Shown here piece by piece: positions 1-11,448 of a stretch of 64,000 bases of DNA. The notes under the pieces are model-generated. The model was not told where the DNA came from and did no database searches. It saw only the letters and a program-made list of their open reading frames with translations. The stretch is taken from positions 248,001-312,000 of the forward strand of contig NOWV01000069.1 in the NCBI GenBank assembly GCA_003344405.1. The letters are read 5' to 3'. The position numbers and the translations under genes are program-made. Source of the stretch: Trichoplax sp. H2 (taxonomy: Eukaryota; Placozoa; Uniplacotomia; Trichoplacea). Every line of letters starts with the position of its first letter. Within the stretch, counting starts at the first letter, position 1.

Positions 1-2016
1 AAATTTCTTTCTTGGGTTTTTAATTTACAACATGAATCATACCAAAAATTTCACTTTAGCTGCTTGGTTTTGGAATTAATGTGCAAAGCATTCATTAGCC
101 ATTCCACTTTGGAAGTTGTCTTTTAGGTCATCAACTATATAATGTTTTTGCAATTTAACGTATTAGCAGTCTTGTAGTAATAGTAGTATGATTAATATAA
201 TTCTATTCCATGAGCAAATTTTTCTTATATCCTGTAGATAAATGAAGATTATGAAGTTAATAAGATTAACTGAGGGAGTGTCAGCATTCTTTGTGAGGTA
301 ATTGCCAATAAGATAGAAAGGCCTGTAAATGTGTCAAATAGAATTTTCAGCGAAACGGCAAAGTACTTTCTTACTGTGCCAATATCAAATTTTTAAATGG
401 AGGAGTACTGTTGTTAGAAGTTGATAAGTAAACTGAATATTAGCCACCGTATTTAGCAACTAGCAAAATAAAGTAAAAATATTATTAAAAGTTTATGATC
501 TCTAACTTATCTTTTAACGTACTAGCTACCAGTGCAAAACTATCAACTTTCGTCTGCAAATTGTAATCTCGGTTGCATGGTAATCCTAAACATTCATAAC
601 AGAATTGTTCTTTATTTTACGACCATCAGTTTGACTAAAAACCTATGGGCAAGTGTCGATGATACTGTCTGTATATTGTAGAAACGTGAAGATGAAATGT
701 ACGAAAAAGACTTTTTTGGACACTATATTAAAGCAAAAATAGCAAATTTTTGTCAAGCTGACTGAAGCATGAACTTTTGCTCCCTGAAATAACATCAGAT
801 TCAGATGATGCACTCTTCTTCATGTGAAATGCTTGTTTTCCGTACATTTTCTGAAAGTGTACTGTACCTGTTTGCTATATATAATGATTTAAATAAAATT
901 TAGCTAATTTGATATAACAGAAAGCCATCCATAAAGCTTTAGATTGGCATAACTGTAAATAAATTTGCTCTATGATCGGAGCTTAGCGACACTGATGCGA
1001 TCCAAATTTTGTGGTAGCGCAATTTACTGACAGAATTCCTTTTATTTATCTTCCTATTCGATTTTAGCAAGATTAGTGCAACTAAGTAATTATGGAATTG
1101 GTATGTTACCATCAAATACAATTTAAATCTTTAAAATAGCTGCAATTAAAAAATTTATTCCGCTTCAAGAAAAGCTTACGGTACTATTATTCTAGAAGAT
1201 TAGTCGGCTTGTGGTAAATATACTATCAGAAAATTGTTTCCTGACCCAGGTATTAACATAGAAAATGTGAGATCGATTGGTACTAATTTGATTGCGATTA
1301 CAATTCAGAGAGGTTATCCTTGTGGCTCCGAAATTAATATATCACCTTATTCGCTGATTTAATTTTTTTAACAGATGGATGGAGGAAATTTTTAATCGTG
1401 ATAAATTCTAAATTTTCCTCTCAAAGACATAGAATTTCTGTGTATCGCGCTTAGACTGTCGATACTTCTAACCATTTTAGTGCTAGAGAAACTAGTTTAT
1501 TGCAACAGCCATATAGTTCTTCTCTTATTATTACAATTTCTCTGCTTGATGCTTGATGTTTATCAATGGATAGGACTGTCATTGACAGAGTAAACAAATT
1601 CATGACTGGTAGGAAAATTAAATACGGACAACATTAATAAAACCAAGGCTAAATTCTCATATGTTACAGTATAACGGTGAATAGCCAGAAAAGTTTCTAA
1701 ATTTATACGTGTATTTGTGCGTGATTGCGTATTCATTCCCTTAATATGGTCGATTAAGGTAGTTTACATCTGCATTCTTAATCGTTATTATGACAAGGCA
1801 GTCAAGGCAAAGGCAATTTAAAGTGATTTTGGTAACATCTACGTTGAAATTGCTTCCAACGATCTCGAACTAGAAAAATTTTATATATATATATCATCAT
1901 AAATTTATTCCATCGCTAGTGTTCCAAGAGATTTAGGATTATTTGCCTAGACTACACAAGTCATTAAGACAAGAATCTGTAAGGTAATACCTAATCTTTC
2001 AGAAATTTTAAAAGAA
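1..2016. other. No gene recognised
   Basis: AT-rich sequence with frequent stops on both strands. The only open frame near 60 codons (939-1121, minus) has no ATG start and no recognisable composition. A short TA run lies near 1881-1894. An AG acceptor-like signal with a pyrimidine run ends near 2002, just before the next ORF, so an upstream 5' exon of that gene could lie here. I could not identify one. Confidence 0.5.
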
Positions 2017-2469
2017 ATGGCAGAAGAGACAAGTTTAAGCCAAGCCGATTCAGATCAAACATTCAAAATCGATCGAATGGGAAAATTTAGACGACCCATC
2101 CGATATCGGCCAGGCAAATCTTACTCAGCTAATAACGATAAAACAAATGTAGTGAGAAATTTGGAAGCTACAGAGGATCTATCTCAAAACCATGCTGTTA
2201 ACCATGATACAAGAAAAGAAATTCAATCTATTTCGAGGCAATTACTGTATGAATGTGACGAAATGATGATCGATTATTTTATGGATGGAGATTATATCGC
2301 ACGGCAACTTCAAGAGGTAAAATTACAATGTCGTCGAGATATTATGACGGAATTCGGCAACACCTTTGCCAATGTAATTCATCATATGGAAAATAAAACG
2401 AAACAGTCTGTTTCTCGAACACCGTTAATTGAAAATAAAACCATCATTCGTGCTTTTAAACGTACTTAA
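2017..2469 (+). CDS. Unrecognised 150-aa protein with a BH3-like motif
   Basis: Single open frame from an ATG at 2017 to a TAA at 2467-2469. The protein is hydrophilic and probably helical, with a basic N-terminal patch around residues 20-35 (MGKFRRPIRYRPGK). Residues 72-83 read ISRQLLYECDEM. This fits the spacing of a BH3 helix: a hydrophobic residue, an invariant Leu (L76), a small residue plus Asp five residues later (C80-D81), then a hydrophobic residue (M83). The usual third hydrophobic position is Glu (E79), so the match is imperfect. No BH1 or BH2 motif and no membrane tail are seen. It lies 553 bp upstream of the first of the two paralogous genes. That it is a real gene is plausible from its length in AT-rich DNA and its clean ATG. 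The function is unknown and the BH3 reading is speculative. Confidence 0.4.
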   Translation: MAEETSLSQADSDQTFKIDRMGKFRRPIRYRPGKSYSANNDKTNVVRNLEATEDLSQNHAVNHDTRKEIQSISRQLLYECDEMMIDYFMDGDYIARQLQEVKLQCRRDIMTEFGNTFANVIHHMENKTKQSVSRTPLIENKTIIRAFKRT

Positions 2470-3022
2470 GTCTCTATTTCAGCAGTTTACTATTATCTAC
2501 GCTTTAATTTGTGATATGAATTATTCGCACCTTTATTCCTGTTATTAATAATGAAATTTAGTGAGCGTTTAGCATGTCCGTTTGATCAACCTGTTAAAAT
2601 TGATCATATAATACCATCTTATTGTCGCTTTTTGACGTATATAGTAAATGTTAATGATGTCAAAGAGCCTTTTTCGTCACATAAAATATTGTATCCAATA
2701 GTTTTAATTGGTGACAAGCTATTCAATTTACCTGATCATATTTAAACTGCTCCGATTATTAAATCACTAAATTTAGATGCTCTTTAGAATGGAAAGTACT
2801 AGTTGATTGATAGCGTCTCAAACACTTCTCTTAAAGTTTTCAAAGGATTAACACATTTGATTAAGGATTTATTTCGAGAATTACTCAGTTACGATTGAGA
2901 ATCAAATGGTATATAAGAAAGTCAGAAGGCATCTATCGATCAGTTAAGACTAGTTTGCTTATCAATGTAGTAAATCTTCTGTTAAAAATTGTCATAAAGA
3001 AGTTTAACACTGCTAATTTACT
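2470..3022. other. Intergenic; one weak ORF
   Basis: Holds an ATG-started 64-codon frame at 2551-2745 (plus) that has no recognisable domain. It could be a 3'UTR ORF or chance. The stretch just before 3023 is presumably the 5' flank of the next gene. Nothing else is seen. Confidence 0.35.
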
Positions 3023-5602
3023 ATGGATAAAAGCGCCGAGAAAATAGTGACTGGTTCTCCTCTTTCAGCTATTGTTGTAGAGAATAGAGAGAATGTCAGC
3101 AAGGAAAAAGTAGATATTATTCAAAAGTCCGAAGACATTGCTAGCGAAAATGATACAGTAGATGAGCATAGCAGTAATTCCAATGATAGTAAATCTGACA
3201 ATAATGATGAAGATCATGACGTAAAACATGAGAAAGATGCTAAGAATAATGCCAGTGCTGATCCTGAATATTTTATGAAGGAAAGATCTGCTTTGGATGA
3301 TCAGACTGTAACATCAACTTCAGCGACTGAAGATGAAAGTAAAGAAAAGTATGAACAGGATCCATTAAAGCATGAAAGCATTGCCCATAACCATAGCGGT
3401 AGCAGCAAGAAATCATCTAGCGACGATGATAGTATACCCCTGAGCGATGATATTGTAACTACCAGTGTATCCAATGATAGTGATGACAATGCTTCGGAGT
3501 TGCTTGTTAGCACACCACGAAAGAGGAATGATATAGCAGAATCGGAAGAAGATCATGAAGTAAAAAAGGTGTGATTGATAATTGATAAATTAACGCTGCA
3601 ATTATGTTATGTACAATATTTATTCATAGCCTGCATTTAGAAAGTTAACGCTATATCTGATCAAGACCTTCTTCTGTAAAATTTTATATTTAAACTCGTG
3701 ATTTGGTTAGCCGGTAAAATTTTTTTTGAGATCTACATTCTATGCAACCGCAATGAATATTTTTTATTACCGATTATTAATAAGGAATCTCTCTATTAGC
3801 AAGCCAACTTATTTGCATAGATGAATTTTCATATTTTTATAAATGCAACAACAGGCACTAGAATTCCTTTTATTATATAGCCATACAATAATGCATATGA
3901 TATTGGGTTAATTGCAACAATATAAGTGTTAGTAATGTAGATTGATTATTCGTAAAGATCGCTCTTAAATTAGCACAATCGTTGCAGTCATAAAATTTTA
4001 GTTGTAGCTTAGTCATACCTTAATTTATACAATATTTGCTTATTCAGATTGTAGTAACATAAGCGTGAGTTAGACATTAAAAATGATTTAATGGATAGGC
4101 CACGTTGATAGTATGGTTAATGATTAAGTACTGCTAACATTCAATTTAAAGCAGTAGTGATACCTCATTTACAAATTTATAAAAATATAAAAATTGTAAT
4201 GATTGGAGATCATAGAGTAAACTTTGTTGCAATTTTATTTTAAGTTGCAGTGGAATAATTTTATTGGTAATAATAGCACCAGGTCCAGCTTGACCATTGA
4301 TAATATAAAATCATAAAGGCTAGCTTCTAATGTTGCTTGTTTACGTATTAGATGAAAAAGGATTCGGAAGATCAGGACTGCTTAGTAAAGGAAGGATATC
4401 CAAGAAAATTTAATACCGCGAAACGGAAACATAAGAAGTCTTGTTTAATCAACAGTAAATCGTCATCCTTTTGGTATCCAATTCCTAGCAAGTATTTAGT
4501 AATCACTGGGGCTAAAAAAGATACCTTGATAACATTACGCAAATGTTCTAAGCATTCTGTAAGACAAAAGCAAGTTCCATATCGATTGCAAACTATTGAC
4601 TCTAGTTTAAATCGGACGCCCGCTGGTACATGTTTTAAAAAACTCTTCGAGATGATATTTACTCATGGACAAATCACTGGTACAAAAGATTTGCAAGCCA
4701 TCTTACGGTTTGGATTTTGCTATATACGCAAAAGCGACATGATTAAGAAGAGGATAAAAGAACGAACTAATTCATCTGATAAATCACTCTATTTTACTGC
4801 ATCAGATATATTATACGCCATTAATGGTTTATTACCTTATTCAATGCATGAAGGTACCTTACCGAATAAATTGCAGCGTACCATTGAACATATCTTCTAC
4901 AATCAATTGTCGAAAGACTATCGTTCACAGCTAGATTGTCTTGTTAAAAAGCGAAATTTAATAATTATACAAGATCTGGATACGGATTGTGACGAAGTTG
5001 TCACTTATGAGATCAAATATAAGGATGATTCGAAAGTATATATTTTCTCCGAAGAAAATGATTATGTCACAGCTGAAGAGAACTTAATCCAGTCTCCTTT
5101 ATGCATCGATTTAGTAAGAGGTAATAATTCTAATTTTGATTTACGCTATGAATTAAATCGTATCAAAACAACGTCGAATTTGCAAGAGAAACCTTACAAG
5201 GTTATATCAGAACTTAATCAGGGCCACTTTAAGTTCAAAAATGAATGCATCAAAATTAAGAAGAAGTATTGCAACAAGATTGAAAGTTTTAAAAAAGTGA
5301 TTACAAAACGTTATACCAGCTCTGAAAGGACTATAAATAAAACAGTCAGTAATCCATTGTGGAAATGTTGTACCTATGTTGATAAGCAAGTCCATGAATA
5401 TCATCATTTTGATGTACGTCAAAGGATTTTCAATAACAAGAATGTATATCTTGAGGCTCATTTTGAATTTAATGCTGAAGATTGGTATCAGCCAAGTAAT
5501 GGAAAGTTATGTGATTCTGTAGTAAGTAACTTTTATAAATTTGGTCCTGAAGTTGTCTCGGTGTGGAAGGATAGTAATCATCGTTTCAGAATAGCTTGTT
5601 GA
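3023..5602 (+). CDS. Unrecognised two-exon protein, paralogue of the gene at 18356-20824 (598 aa)
   Basis: Exon 1 is 3023-3568 and exon 2 is 4352-5602, joined in phase 0 across a 783-bp intron (donor GTGTGA, acceptor TTAG). Exon 1 encodes 182 residues of Ser/Asp/Glu-rich, probably disordered sequence ending in VKK. Exon 2 encodes a 416-residue globular part that starts with a Lys-rich, NLS-like stretch. Blocks shared with the second paralogue, in the same order, include YLVITGAKKD (YLLIAGAKDD), RFGFCYI (EFGFCYI), AINGL (CVNGL), KKRNL (RKRNL), KVYIF (NVYIF), LVRGNNSNFDLRY (LARGSSADFDIKY), IKIKKK, AEDW (VEDW) and FYKFGPE (FYKLGIE). I do not recognise this domain family. The acidic tail followed by a basic, NLS-like start suggests a nuclear protein, which is inference. 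The shared intron position and phase show duplication of a whole gene. Confidence 0.7.
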
Positions 5603-6921
5603 CAATATAAGATTACTGAGTGGAAGGAATTTGCTGAAATTATTTCTAGTCATAGGTATATTAAGTTCACGTATCTTCGTTTTTTATGATTACAAAAACA
5701 CCTAGTTCACTAGTGCCTTGAGTAAATTTCTATATACCAACTTGGATCAATGACTATTAACTGTAAGCAATCAACAGGTATACAGGATTGATATTGTGTC
5801 AACGGTAATTTACTTTTACTTCCTGTTTTATATTCGATATATTGAACTGCAGTCTGTTTTCGTTAAGCCCTTATGTGTCTGTATCTTTCAATTTACCGTT
5901 CAATTAAATTGTATTTAAAGTGGAAAAATATGGTATTGTCAAATGGCAGTCGATAGATTGATCTCATTCATGCTAGCAATTTTGTATCCATTTCGCTAAG
6001 GTAATAAAAAATAATAAATGTCCATATCAACATGAAGATATTTATTGACATAATATGATGTAAAATTAGCTATAAATGAATAAATAGACGTAGGTTATGG
6101 TAGATGCTCGGATGTTCTGAACCTAATCAAGTAATAGATGTTCAATAGTGGATTAGCAGTGGGGACTCTGCAATGCGGAGTCGTCATGACAATGATTGCG
6201 GCCATCTGCTATACCGCTCAATTGTGCAATCTTGGTTTTTGGACTTGTTTGAGTACAGTAATCGCAGACGGCCTGACCCATATCCAATTTTGTAGAGTCC
6301 GCTTGCCGAGATTACCGCAATCACAAGTGCAAGTGGCTTACTTTGCTGGCATTTAGTGTAGTTTTGAACCTAGATCACTTGTATATTAATCACAAACTTT
6401 GGAAAGTAATATTATGCGGAATCATTAAATCAGCTTCTCCTTGATGACTAGGGCAATTTCAGGCCAGAGGGGTTTTTTTTTTTTTTTTTGCCTCTTGGGC
6501 TTTGGCTTCCGTCCTTTGTACTGTACTTCTGCAGTGTATAGTACTGTAAAAAGGTGGAGGAAAGTACTGTACAGTACAGTACAATATGGTAATGTACTAC
6601 AGTACCGAGTACTGTATACTGTACAGCAAAGTACTGTAAGGCAAGTGATTCTTTTTAGACGGATATTACAGTCCTTCAATCCTGGACCAGTGATTTCCAT
6701 TTGTGGAAGTTGTTGTCAGTCCACGTTATTCTCGTTTCTCCACTGCTGTAAAAACTCCTTGTTAACTGATATTGGAAGCTATTTCAGCGATCACTAGGAC
6801 AACATATACTCGTATGTTTTAATATACAGTAAAATTGAGAATTGGAGCCATTATTTCAATCATCATTGGGTAGAAAGAGTTTGCATTAGCGTTGCTCCTG
6901 CTATGCACCACCTATCAATCA
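5603..6921. other. Intergenic, 5' flank of the MSL3-like gene
   Basis: No gene recognised. An open frame at 6138-6356 (72 codons, plus) lies in a slightly GC-richer patch but resembles nothing I know. A run of about 19 T occurs near 6472-6490, followed by the GTAC-type repeat listed separately. The 280 bp before the ATG at 6922 are presumably 5'UTR and promoter. Confidence 0.4.
6515..6640. repeat. GTACAGTACTGTAC-type palindromic repeat cluster
   Basis: Dense self-complementary GTAC/CAGTACTG words, about 280-400 bp upstream of the MSL3-like start codon. More clusters of the same kind lie inside the first intron of that gene (near 7320-7375 and 7800-7960). The open frames here on both strands are by-products of the repeat. 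Confidence 0.75.
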
Positions 6922-9900
6922 ATGGCCAGTGGAAGCAGGATACCTTGCAGGTTTGAGGTTGGCGATAGTGTATTATGTTTCGAGCCCGACCCGACAAAGG
7001 CTAGAATTTTGTATGAGTCCAAGGTATGCGATTAGATATCAATAGGAATAATTACAATCAATTGAAAGTTGTTTTGAATCTTGAACGATAATATCCAACG
7101 GCTGACTACTGCTGTTAGATATAGTTGCTTTTTAGATTGTTCGTATTACTGATACAGTTCTACTTCTATCGGTGTGCATACTACAGTACAACGACATTGA
7201 ACCTTGTATTTTATTCATTAATGGATTGATACCAATACAATCATAACATTCATGCATGCAATACATTGAAGCTCGTGTTTAGACATGGTTTGCTACTTCA
7301 CTGAGCACGAAAGGCTATCCAGTATACGCGTATATACAGTATATACATACTGTACAACTCGTCCTTGTACAGTGTTATCGTGATGGCCAGGGTAGTTGCC
7401 TCAACTTTGTTAACATTTTCAAACTTGTAATTGACGCCTAGACGTCCGCAATACGTGCTCCAATTGTGTTATCGTGGATATCTATAGGTTTCTTACTGGC
7501 GTGCTTTGCTCTCTTCAACGGTGAAAAGAAATACGCCAATTTTTATTTTATTACTCTGTAGTCATCGTTGTAAATGATCGTGCATCGGCATGTTGTTCTT
7601 GTTACGTCGCGTAGTCACTTTGTATGAAACGCAATGATGCAGACTTTGAGTCAGTTGTGTACCATGACTGCAGTCAGCCTATTGGCGCCCTTTACACACT
7701 ACGCACAAGTGGTTTGCCTCATACTGCACACTAGTACACAGTGAAAGACAAAAGCCCATTATTGCATTGACCTTAAAAGAAGAGTGTCGTTGCTGCATCT
7801 GAAGTACAGTACAGTCAGGTACCAGTGAGAGACCAGCACTCTGTCACGGTGCTCTTTCGATACCCTTACGGAACGGAATGGAATGTTTACTATTGGACGC
7901 AATACGGTACAGTACGTTCACGGTCTGAATGTACTGTACACTGTACACTGTACAGTATTCAAGATCTTGTGAGCCAGTCTAAAATTGTCGCTCGGCTCAA
8001 ATCTGACTAAATGACTGATTTGACATCAATTCTTCAACAGTATAATAATTTTAATTTGGAAGCATTTTCGCCACAGTAAAGTGACATAATTAGACAAATC
8101 TGAAGTTACTATCAATGGCATTCTAATTCTTGACTGTACGATAGGTTATCATTTTTCTTTATAAAGCCTTTCAATTGTATCTTGTATTTTTACAGGTAAC
8201 CAATGTCGATTTCATTAAAGATGAATCTGGAAAGAAGACGCCACACTACCGCATCCATTTTAAGGGATGGAGTCACAGGTAATCATTACTAGCACTGGTT
8301 ACGCTATACAATTGAAGCTTAAAACCGTTAGAATAGCTTAAAAATTACAGCTATTGCAGTACTGGGTACTTTTAGCATAAACACGCAGTTACCTTCTGTT
8401 TACTACCTTGCAGTATCCTTACTGTTATCTTTCTATATCATAAATCGTAGAGTATTTCCTCTAATACTCACATAGACCTACAATGTCGACTTCTTTTATT
8501 ATCATACTGAAACTTTATACAGTAGTCCAAGAATGCTAATATTATAAGATAAACGGTGTAGAGCATACACACGATATCATCCCGCATCATGATTCGTGCA
8601 AGCTGTATAAAATAATGAAGATGGTGCTGTTTTATTTATCTTAAACAATATTATATCTGTAGCTGGGACAGATGGGTATCAGAGACCAATATTTTAGAAT
8701 ATAATCAAGAAAATTTACGGTTTCAAGCGGAACTTCAAAAAAAATTTACAAAGTAAGGAAAATCCCTTATTTGTTTATGTAACTTGCTGACTGTTATTGC
8801 TAAATTTCTTACGCACATGTTTCCACTAAAGTGGTTATACGGAAGTAATCTTACTTGTTATAATTCCGATTAAATCACTACAAGTATTGCATACAATGAT
8901 TGAAATATGAATGCTATACTTATTGTTGTTGAGATATTCTCGTGCAAGTATACCTTGCGAATCGATGCTACTTTTTTACACGCCAATAAATATTTGATTG
9001 TGACAGGAAAAAGAATGGCCGAACAAAACATTCGCAAGATAAAGACAAGCGCAATGAAAGTATCCGTATATCTGGTAGGTTTTATGAATTAATTTGCGTA
9101 TATGTCGATACTGTAACACTGTCAATAAATTATATTTGACGTCGTTGTGAGTAACATACTCGCAAAGGCTTATGATATTATACATTTACCATAATTTAGA
9201 ACTGAATAATGTATTTTTTGATATGTAAGATGACGATTCGGAGAGTGTTAGGTCCCCAGCTTTGGTAAGAATCTTTGAAATTTGTTTTCATGAATAAAAT
9301 CTATGACTTAATGATACTAACATTATTAGTAAATGATACCTGTGTTAGGCTTTTCTACAATAACGTCATTCATTAAATATAGGAAATTAATGAGAATGTA
9401 GCTTATTGGCATTTTGATCTCGTTACAGATTGAGAATAATGGGCTATTCAGTTATGCTGACATAGAATTAAACATTCGCTTAAAGATGGAGTTAGAAAAT
9501 GACTGCATTCGTGTGAAACGCAAAAACTTGGTAATAATAAAAAAATTTTTTAGGTTATTTTGACTATTTGAATTTATGATCTTTAAATACGGTATGTAGT
9601 TAATAAAAGTACAACATTTTATTAAACTAACTGTGGATCAATAATGCTAGTACTGTACAATCAACTCAGTATTAATATCATTGTAAAGAACATAATGAAG
9701 AATGTTGTTCCGTAATTTATTTAGTGAGTATTTTGTAATCTTTTACTCGATTGTAGCTTGTAAGATTACCTAAGAGTCCGAACGTGTTAGACATTCTTAA
9801 GAGCTATTATGAACATGCAGAGACTTCCTTAATGGAAGGAGATAAGAATGGGTACAGTATTATCATGATAGTATCACATCCCATAGTAAGTGCTTTATTG

Positions 9901-10806
9901 CACCATGATGTTGTAATACTAACAATTCTTTTCAAACTTTTTATCCGCAGTCATAACATCTTACGAGAAATTTTAGAAGGAATTCGAATTTATTTCGATT
10001 TTACCCTTCCGACATTACTTTTATATAACTGTGAGAAAATTCAGTATAAACAGATACAAAGTATCATGACGGGAAGCAACGTTATTGCACCCACCTTAAA
10101 AAATGGCTCCTTTCAATCGCATTCTTCACCATGTATGAGTTAAGGATAATGATATACTACTGAACATAAGTGCCCTAGTTTAATACTTGAAACTAACCGT
10201 CGTGTCATTTTTACGTCACTTAGCGTATGACGAAGAAGAAATGTCGACTTTCTTAAGCCTAGCATCTGCGAAAATTGCTAATAAATATGATTTGACGTTG
10301 TTACCTTGCCAAGTTTATGGTGTCGAGCATCTTTTACGCCTTTTCGGTGCGTATTTAATTACGGGATTGTTTTTTGGGATGGTCAGCATATCAGGCTACA
10401 ATTACTTCTATTCATTTAATTATGCTAAAGAGAAGTTATTACAAATTATAAAACCTTAAAAATTTTTCAAATTTCTTTTTTAATCGGAATAGTTAAATTG
10501 CCGCAACTGTTATCTAAGAATGAGTTAACGACTGTAAAAGTTTCCATTCTGGCCTATTATTTAACGGACTTTTTCAAGTAATTCATTTCACCTTTTAAAG
10601 TATTTTCTTAATTCTTCCTAGTAGTGAAATTCATGTATTTTTAGCAATTTTTAAATGTTTATGCAAAGGAAAAACAAGTTGTTTGCAAAACATTTAGTGA
10701 TGTCTTGCATACTTTCTACAGCTATTTGTCAACTAGGGACGATTTGTTCAATGAAGAGAATTATCAAGAAAGAATCTCGAACTGCTTTGTGGAGGCTCTT
10801 CCATGA
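6922..10806 (+). CDS. MSL3: MSL3-like chromo-barrel / MRG-domain chromatin protein (331 aa)
   Basis: Eleven coding exons: 6922-7023, 8196-8278, 8663-8752, 9007-9074, 9230-9264, 9429-9530, 9757-9851, 9951-10132, 10263-10346, 10493-10577, 10737-10806. All are GT-AG and in consistent phase, giving 331 residues (human MSL3 is about 520). Residues about 10-85 form the chromo barrel: FEVGDSVLCFEPDP, then HYRIHFKGWSHSWDRWV, the hallmark of the MRG15/MSL3 class. An MRG domain follows from about residue 130, with ILREILEGIRIYFDF, then VYGVEHLLRLFVKLP, ending in DDLFNEENYQERI. The long spacer inside the MRG domain points to MSL3 rather than MORF4L1/MRG15. The family binds methylated histone tails and scaffolds the MOF acetyltransferase (H4K16) in the MSL complex. 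Exons 7 to 9 rest on weaker splice signals (G|GTACAG donor, CCTAG acceptor), chosen because they restore the conserved spacing. Confidence 0.88.
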
Positions 10807-11448
10807 TGGTGCATCATGATATGATGATTAGGCAGATAAAATTTATTTTGCAAGTGGTAGAATTAGCTAGGAGAATTCGACATAGGCGCTTAAGAAGTGC
10901 GTAGCCGATCCGGTGTTCATAAATGAGTTATCAGTTTGAGTTTTACCACCGCTGTAAATTGACGGTAAAGAATTGCCTCCATTACACGCACTATTTCAAC
11001 AACTTTCTTTAGGCCTGTCGCTCTGCAAAGCTGCCTAAGATCTTTATTCAAGTAATACACATGCAACCTGACTAAAGTATCGTGTCTGTGGATAGGGCGC
11101 TCTTGTAACTGCTTTATCATATATTGGGAAATGATGTAAAGGCACGTTTCCTTACGGCATTCAATGTACCAGCGCAGAATTGTATCAGTGATTATGGCCA
11201 AAATGCAAGGATGTTCTCTTTGTGATCTAGGTTACAAGTACTGTTTACTTTCATGTTAGGAATCATACCGATATGTTGACTGTAGCAATCAATACAGCAT
11301 TTTTAGAATCATATTTTACCATGAAATGGCATTTTGGTATTACTTTTGTTTTATTATATTTTACGACAATATACTGTACACTACGTAAACAATATAAAAC
11401 ACTATATATTATAAAATCAGTCGATTGCTATGTGTTGTATCATCTATA
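10807..11448. other. Convergent intergenic region
   Basis: Lies between the 3' ends of the MSL3-like gene (plus) and CNOT7/8 (minus). It holds a 94-codon minus-strand frame (10917-11201). That frame is Leu/Arg-rich with no recognised domain and could be a 3'UTR ORF or an unassigned exon. I do not call it a gene. Confidence 0.35.

Noticed and set aside
9886-9950. MSL3 intron using the GTAAGT donor at 9886
   Set aside because: Joining 9885 to 9951 gives an immediate in-frame stop. The donor at 9852 keeps frame and conserved spacing.
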